This document shows, piece by piece, positions 5,260 to 9,012 of a stretch of 9,012 nucleotides of DNA. Each line of letters starts with the position of its first letter. Within the stretch, counting starts at the first letter, position 1. The stretch comes from Promethearchaeota archaeon (lineage in GTDB: Archaea > Asgardarchaeota > Lokiarchaeia > Sigynarchaeales > MK-D1). Position numbers and translations under genes: made by a program. Location of the stretch: NCBI GenBank assembly GCA_016839865.1, contig JAEOTN010000068.1:1-9012 (forward strand), read 5' to 3'. The notes under the pieces were generated by a model. That model made no database searches, was not told where the DNA came from, and saw only the letters and a list, made by a program, of their open reading frames with translations.

Positions 5260-6291
5260 ATGAAATTCAGAGATCTTCAGTTATTAAAAATTTGTATGAT
5301 TTCATGTTTTCTTATTGTACCTTTAGGAATAATCCCGATTTCATTTGTATCAGCAAATAAACAACCACAGATGGCTCTTTCCGCACCAATTATCGCAGAT
5401 CATACCATAGTAAACGAAGTAAGGTTGGATACTATTAATAACTCCCTTGTGCAACAAGCTAAAGACACTCTTCATGTTGCATACTTCCACACTTCCCATG
5501 GGAGTCAATTAACTGCAAATCGTTTAGATATGATTACATTCATGGAAAATACACTTGGGAAAGGGCAGTTATACAACTGGACAGAGGGAGGAGATGGTGA
5601 TAGTCTGGATTTAGATGATTATTGTATATCGGGAGATTTGGGAAATCCAGATTTTACAACTTGGGAAACACTAGCACGTCCATACCTAAACGCAAATCCT
5701 GATGTCAATGTATTTATGGGATCATGGTGTGGTCAAGTCTCAGGAGCAACAGAAGAAAATATCAACACATATCTTTCCTTGATGACCGGATTAGAAAATG
5801 ATTATCCTAATGTTACATTCGTTTATATGACGGGTCATGTTGATGGAAGTGGTCTCAGTGGAAACCTTCATATTCGTAATGAACAAATCAGAGCCTATTG
5901 TAACTCCAGTAACAAAGTATTGTTTGATTTTGCCGACATTGAAAGTTATGATCCTGATGGTAATTATTTTGGGGATAAAAATGTTCAAGATAGTTGTGCT
6001 TACACAGGAGGTAATTGGGCTGAGGAATGGGTTGCAACCCACACAGAAAATGTGGATTGGTTTTCGTGTTCTGCGGCTCACACACATGCACTAAATGCGA
6101 ATATGAAAACATATGCCATGTGGTGGATGTTCGCAATGATCGCAAATGGAGAAATAGTCGATCCTGGACCTGGACCAGGACCCAACCCACCAACTCCAAG
6201 AGAAATTATGATCTATGTAGGTATCGGAGCAGGAGCTGTAGTAATCATTGGTTCATTTATTGCGCTTGCTGTTCATAAAAAAAGAAAATAA
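5260..6291 (+). CDS. Membrane-anchored extracellular SGNH-hydrolase-like protein
   Basis: This 343-residue surface protein has a signal peptide (about 1-32), an ectodomain of some 265 residues, a Gly-Pro hinge (GPGPGPNPPTP, 303-313), a membrane helix (316-338) and the tail HKKRK. The ectodomain opens with a strand and VAYFHTSHGSQ (73-83), where Ser79 or Ser82 could stand for the nucleophile of an SGNH/GDSL enzyme. MGSWCGQ (153-159) and FVYMTGHVDGSG (187-198) fit later strand ends of such a fold. The last block, DWFSCSAAHTHALNANM (266-282), could supply the Asp/His pair (Asp266 with His274 or His276), although the spacing departs from the usual D-x-x-H. The segments around RNEQIRAYC and VLFDFADIE look conserved in style. 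Candidate substrates would be acyl or acetyl esters on surface glycans. Five ectodomain cysteines may form disulfides. The anchored architecture is certain; the enzymatic call is moderate. Confidence 0.72.
   Translation: MKFRDLQLLKICMISCFLIVPLGIIPISFVSANKQPQMALSAPIIADHTIVNEVRLDTINNSLVQQAKDTLHVAYFHTSHGSQLTANRLDMITFMENTLGKGQLYNWTEGGDGDSLDLDDYCISGDLGNPDFTTWETLARPYLNANPDVNVFMGSWCGQVSGATEENINTYLSLMTGLENDYPNVTFVYMTGHVDGSGLSGNLHIRNEQIRAYCNSSNKVLFDFADIESYDPDGNYFGDKNVQDSCAYTGGNWAEEWVATHTENVDWFSCSAAHTHALNANMKTYAMWWMFAMIANGEIVDPGPGPGPNPPTPREIMIYVGIGAGAVVIIGSFIALAVHKKRK
6277..6283 (-). terminator. Oligo-T stop signal for the minus-strand oxidoreductase
   Basis: Seven A on the plus strand are seven T in the minus-strand transcript, 33-39 nt past the stop of the 6316-7290 gene. 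The tract sits in the Lys-rich end of the opposing gene, so the code for the basic tail doubles as a stop signal. Confidence 0.4.
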
Positions 6292-6307
6292 AACTAAATT
6301 TCATTCA

Positions 6308-6314
6308 TTTTTTT
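6308..6314 (+). terminator. Oligo-T stop signal for the SGNH-like gene
   Basis: A run of seven T lies 17 nt after the TAA at 6289-6291, in the 24-bp gap between convergent genes. It pairs with the opposite-strand T7 at 6277-6283 to form a compact two-way terminator. Confidence 0.45.
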
Positions 6315-6315
6315 G

Positions 6316-7290
6316 TTATTTATTCACTAAATCAATTATTTTTTGGTTTATTAGCCCATCTTCACCCGTAACAGGAACGGGGGTATTATTCTTAATACAT
6401 TGTGCAAAATCATCTAATTGTAACGTGTAATGATCTTCTACTTCCATAGTATAAATTTGAGATTTATCCCCAATTTCTCGGAAAATTTCTGCCTTGGTAT
6501 GTAATTTATGAAAATCAAAACACCGCACCATACCATTTGTTCCATAAATTTGAATAGATGAGTGTCGTGGTCCATAATATGAACCAGTAGCTCTTCCAAC
6601 AAAGCCATTTTTAAAATTTAAATTAAATGTAGAAAATTCATCTACAAAATTTTCAGGTAATGGATCCGGCCAATGAAGATGAGTTACAGACGAAATAGAA
6701 TCTGGATTAAGGTATCGCAAAATATCAATCGTATGTACAGCGAGATCAAATGCTGCACCTCCTCCCGACATTTCTTTATTATATTTCCATTTACGAGCAG
6801 ACTTTCTTCCTTGGGACATAAAATCACATGTTCCCATTACAAGATTACCTAGCTTCCCATCATCGATTAGTTTCTTTATGTAACGTATAACTGAGGAATA
6901 TCGAAAACATTGAGCAATCATCAACTTCCCCTTAGATTCTTTGGAAGCATCAATTATCTCCTTACATTGGGAAGAATTCAAAGCCATAGGTTTTTCTAAA
7001 ATAACATGTTTCCCCGCGTTTAATGAAGCAATTGTATCTTTGTGATGAAATTTATTGGGTGATGCGACGTATATAGCTTCTATCTCATCATTATGTAGCA
7101 TTTGAGGAATGTCACCACTTCCATACGCTAGAGGAATATCATATTTTCGAGCTTTTTCAATTGCAGCCTCAAAATCTCTTTTGGTAATCGCAATGCATTC
7201 AGCATTTTTCGCATTTTTAAATGCGGGAATCAGAACTCGTTCACCAAAAATCCCACATCCAATTAATCCAAATTTTATTTTGTCTGACAC
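6316..7290 (-). CDS. Gfo/Idh/MocA-family NAD(P)-dependent oxidoreductase
   Basis: This is a 324-residue cytoplasmic dehydrogenase, probably acting on a sugar, inositol or sugar-nucleotide derivative. The N-terminal Rossmann fold begins GLIGCGIFGE (8-17, the G-x-G-x-x-G NAD(P) loop). ASPNKFHHK (76-84) and the family signature ILEKP (97-101, with catalytic Lys100) follow. The C-terminal sheet domain opens with GGGAAFDLAVHTIDIL (176-191), where Asp182 and His186 are the expected active-site pair. It ends at GEDGLINQKIIDLVNK, a little short but complete for the family. GTG is the start, as an in-frame stop lies 7 nt upstream and the Rossmann motif sits at the usual distance. It lies in the same direction as purH, 74 bp downstream, but with T-runs between and its own AT box, so shared control is doubtful. 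A role in making glycans for the neighbouring surface proteins is possible but unsupported. Confidence 0.88.
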   Translation of the reverse strand: MSDKIKFGLIGCGIFGERVLIPAFKNAKNAECIAITKRDFEAAIEKARKYDIPLAYGSGDIPQMLHNDEIEAIYVASPNKFHHKDTIASLNAGKHVILEKPMALNSSQCKEIIDASKESKGKLMIAQCFRYSSVIRYIKKLIDDGKLGNLVMGTCDFMSQGRKSARKWKYNKEMSGGGAAFDLAVHTIDILRYLNPDSISSVTHLHWPDPLPENFVDEFSTFNLNFKNGFVGRATGSYYGPRHSSIQIYGTNGMVRCFDFHKLHTKAEIFREIGDKSQIYTMEVEDHYTLQLDDFAQCIKNNTPVPVTGEDGLINQKIIDLVNK

Positions 7291-7306
7291 AAAAATTCAA
7301 TCGGAA

Positions 7307-7320
7307 TTATGTTTTTAATG
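7307..7320 (-). promoter_or_regulatory. AT box before the oxidoreductase gene
   Basis: On the minus strand this reads CATTAAAAACATAA, centred about 24 nt before the GTG at 7290. No Shine-Dalgarno string is seen, so a leaderless start is plausible. The match to a TATA box is only moderate. Confidence 0.3.
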
Positions 7321-7345
7321 GGTTTTGTTCACTTTTTTTATAATA

Positions 7346-7363
7346 GGGGGAAAAAAATGGGGG
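7346..7363 (-). terminator. Oligo-T tract flanked by C runs after purH
   Basis: In the purH transcript the stop codon is followed at once by C5, A, T7, C5. The T7 is a likely archaeal stop signal. The two flanking C5 blocks (G5 on the plus strand at 7346-7350 and 7359-7363) are unusual in such AT-rich DNA, and their role is unclear. Confidence 0.4.
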
Positions 7364-7364
7364 A

Positions 7365-8954
7365 TTAATGTCGGAATACGCGTTTTCCACAGAAAACCAA
7401 AGAAATTCCTAATTCATTTGCTTTTTGTATTACCATCTCATCACGCATAGATCCTCCAGGATTAAGGATTGCTTTTGCTCCAGCTTCTGCTGCTACTTCT
7501 AATCCATCAGGGAAAGGGAAGAATGAATCTGTTCCCATCACACTGTTTGTCAGATCATGTCCAAACTCTCTTGCTTTTTGAACTGCTAGTTTGACTACGT
7601 GAACTCGGGATTGTTGACCGGCTCCAATTCCCATAGAGTATACACCAGTTTCATATTCTTTAGCAAATGCAGCTGAATTGCTTTTTGCCCACTTACATAC
7701 TTTATATGCAAAAATCAATGCTTCTTTCTCACTTTCAGTAACGGGTCTATTAGATTTGAGATCCCATGCTTTTATTATCGCTCCAGAATCATAATCTTGA
7801 ACTAACACTCCACCTAAAGTGCTACGTAATTCCGGTCTCGTATAAAATTCTGATTTCCGTTCTAAAAATCCTGGAAATTCCAAAATTCGCAAATTAGCCT
7901 TGGTTTTCAGTATATCTAATGCACCTCCCTCGTACTCAGGAGCAATGATGACCTCAACAAAAATTTTTTTCTCATTGATGATGTAATCCGCAACTTCTTT
8001 CGTGAGTTTTTTGTTAAAGCCCCACACCCCACCAAAAGCAGATAATGGATCACAACTGAACGCTCGTTTACATGACTCCAACTGAGTTTCATGATCTATA
8101 GCTACTCCATTTGGAGTTGTATGCTTCAATATTGCTGTCACATAGTGATTAGGACCGAAATCTAGAAGCATTTGAACACAAGAATCCACATCTAGAAAAT
8201 TATTGAATGATATTGCCTTCCCATGCAGTTGTTTAAAATCAGAAAGACCGACTGTAGCTTGTGTATCTTTGTAGTATGCTGCTTTTTGTTCCCAATTCTC
8301 CCCATATCGACAATCTTGAACTTTTTTATATTGTCTTGTAAATGAATCTGGTAAATCTTTTGATTTGGATCTTCCAACTAAATAATTCGCTATAGCTCCA
8401 TCATATTCAGACATTTTCTGAAACACTGTTAAAGCGAGTTTTTCTCTAGTGGCGAGAGTTGTTTCTCCTTTATTTTCCCTTAATTCATCAAGAATCATGT
8501 CAAATTGTGATGGGTCTGATACTACTGTTACAAATGGATAAGTTTTTGCCGCTGCTCTTATCATTGTTGGTCCTCCGATATCAATCATCTCAAGAGCAGT
8601 ATCTAAAGTCACATCTGGTTTTGAAACTACATCAGTAAAGGGATATAAATTACAAACAACCATGTCAATTGGTAAAATATCATTCTCTTTTGCTTCTGCT
8701 ATATCAGAATCATTATCTCTACGCATCAAAATCCCCCCTTCGATTCGAGGATGTAGGGTCTTTACCCTCCCACTAAACACTTCAGGAGATTGGGTATAAT
8801 CCGATACTTGAGTTATTTTCACACCATTCTCTTTCAGTGTGTGAGCGGTACCTCCTGTGGACAGAATTTCAATGCCAAATTCAGTTTGTAGTGCTTTAGT
8901 AAACTCTACTACACCACTTTTATTAAAAACAGAAACTAATGCACGTTTTATCAT
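7365..8954 (-). CDS. purH: Bifunctional PurH: AICAR transformylase / IMP cyclohydrolase
   Basis: The 529-residue enzyme makes the last two steps of purine synthesis: AICAR is formylated from 10-formyl-tetrahydrofolate to FAICAR, which is cyclised to IMP. The N-terminal cyclohydrolase domain (about 1-195, MGS-like fold) shows STGGT (32-36), GRVKTLHP (62-69), CNLYPF with Tyr104, and IDIGGPTMIRAAAK with Asp125 and Lys137, the residues known from the human enzyme. The transformylase domain holds the catalytic Lys277-His278, KSNSAAFAK, GIGAGQQSRVH (442-452), FFPFPDGLE and a normal end, KRVFRH. Length is typical for prokaryotes. Oddities are RYGENWEQ (216-223) where nearly all homologues read RYGENPHQ, KHTTPNG where KHANPCG is usual, and a few extra residues before GIGAGQ (EYETGVYS). 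Many archaea use PurP and PurO instead, so transfer from bacteria at some point is plausible. The ATG is 58 bp from the window edge. Confidence 0.95.
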   Translation of the reverse strand: MIKRALVSVFNKSGVVEFTKALQTEFGIEILSTGGTAHTLKENGVKITQVSDYTQSPEVFSGRVKTLHPRIEGGILMRRDNDSDIAEAKENDILPIDMVVCNLYPFTDVVSKPDVTLDTALEMIDIGGPTMIRAAAKTYPFVTVVSDPSQFDMILDELRENKGETTLATREKLALTVFQKMSEYDGAIANYLVGRSKSKDLPDSFTRQYKKVQDCRYGENWEQKAAYYKDTQATVGLSDFKQLHGKAISFNNFLDVDSCVQMLLDFGPNHYVTAILKHTTPNGVAIDHETQLESCKRAFSCDPLSAFGGVWGFNKKLTKEVADYIINEKKIFVEVIIAPEYEGGALDILKTKANLRILEFPGFLERKSEFYTRPELRSTLGGVLVQDYDSGAIIKAWDLKSNRPVTESEKEALIFAYKVCKWAKSNSAAFAKEYETGVYSMGIGAGQQSRVHVVKLAVQKAREFGHDLTNSVMGTDSFFPFPDGLEVAAEAGAKAILNPGGSMRDEMVIQKANELGISLVFCGKRVFRH

Positions 8955-8978
8955 GTGTGAATATATGCACGATAGTAA

Positions 8979-8992
8979 AAAAACTAGTTTTT
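8979..8992. promoter_or_regulatory. Perfect 14-bp palindrome in the purH promoter
   Basis: AAAAACTAGTTTTT is a perfect palindrome 25-38 nt before the purH ATG. It overlaps a TATA-like GATAAAAAC read on the minus strand (8987-8995). A regulator bound here would block the promoter. The site may also be chance in AT-rich DNA. Confidence 0.35.
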
Positions 8993-9012
8993 ATCAAGTT
9001 AATAATTTGGAT

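Noticed and set aside
6160..6185. Short tandem repeat near the end of the SGNH-like gene
   Set aside because: It simply encodes the Gly-Pro hinge of the protein; no repeat extends beyond the codons needed.
5791..6199. Long open frames of about 85-103 codons on both strands inside the SGNH-like gene
   Set aside because: They overlap a well-supported surface-protein gene entirely, their products are low-complexity without domain motifs, and no promoter or SD sequence precedes them.
7109..7318. Plus-strand open frame opposite the start of the oxidoreductase
   Set aside because: It mirrors the Rossmann-fold coding region in antisense and runs past it only into AT-rich spacer; nothing supports expression.
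7346..7363. G-quadruplex
   Set aside because: Only two G runs are present; four are needed for an intramolecular quadruplex.
6316..8954. An oxidoreductase-purH operon
   Set aside because: The genes are codirectional, but an oligo-T tract follows purH and an AT box precedes the oxidoreductase, and the functions are unrelated.

Overview
The window looks archaeal. The DNA is AT-rich. Several genes have a TATA-like box about 24-27 nt before the start codon and no Shine-Dalgarno sequence, as in leaderless archaeal transcripts. Poly-T tracts follow most gene ends. TTG and GTG starts occur, and the surface proteins follow a signal peptide, ectodomain, C-terminal membrane anchor, basic tail plan. 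Together with a bifunctional PurH, which many archaea lack, this suggests an Asgard (Lokiarchaeia-like) genome or a related mesophilic archaeon. That placement is inference from style; no marker gene is present.

Layout. 1-828 (+): 5'-truncated esterase of the alpha/beta-hydrolase type. 847-1203 (-): ArsR-family repressor, divergent from a three-gene (+) unit: small thioredoxin-like protein (1315-1584), ArsP_1/DUF318 permease (1606-2721) and a small unassigned C-x-C protein (2758-3027). The 111-bp divergent spacer holds a 30-bp imperfect palindrome lying over or beside the TATA-like boxes of both directions. All four products carry a close cysteine pair (C-x-C or C-x-x-C), so the locus reads as a thiol-dependent metal or metalloid sensing and export module.

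3171-3590 (+): small, probably tail-anchored protein with a faint resemblance to the FAIM beta-sandwich. 3652-6291 (+): three membrane-anchored surface proteins, namely a right-handed beta-helix (NosD-like) protein, a small Ig-like protein with a TTG start, and a larger protein resembling SGNH hydrolases. 6316-7290 (-): Gfo/Idh/MocA oxidoreductase. 7365-8954 (-): PurH, which carries out the last two steps of IMP synthesis and has unusual residues in two normally conserved motifs.

No gene-free stretch exceeds 300 bases; the longest is 3028-3170 (143 bp), holding T-rich terminator-like tracts and a TATA-like element. I saw no tRNA, rRNA, CRISPR array, insertion sequence or attachment site. The best candidate for something undescribed is the four-protein cysteine-pair locus, above all its last small gene; the FAIM-like tail-anchored protein and the variant PurH come next.
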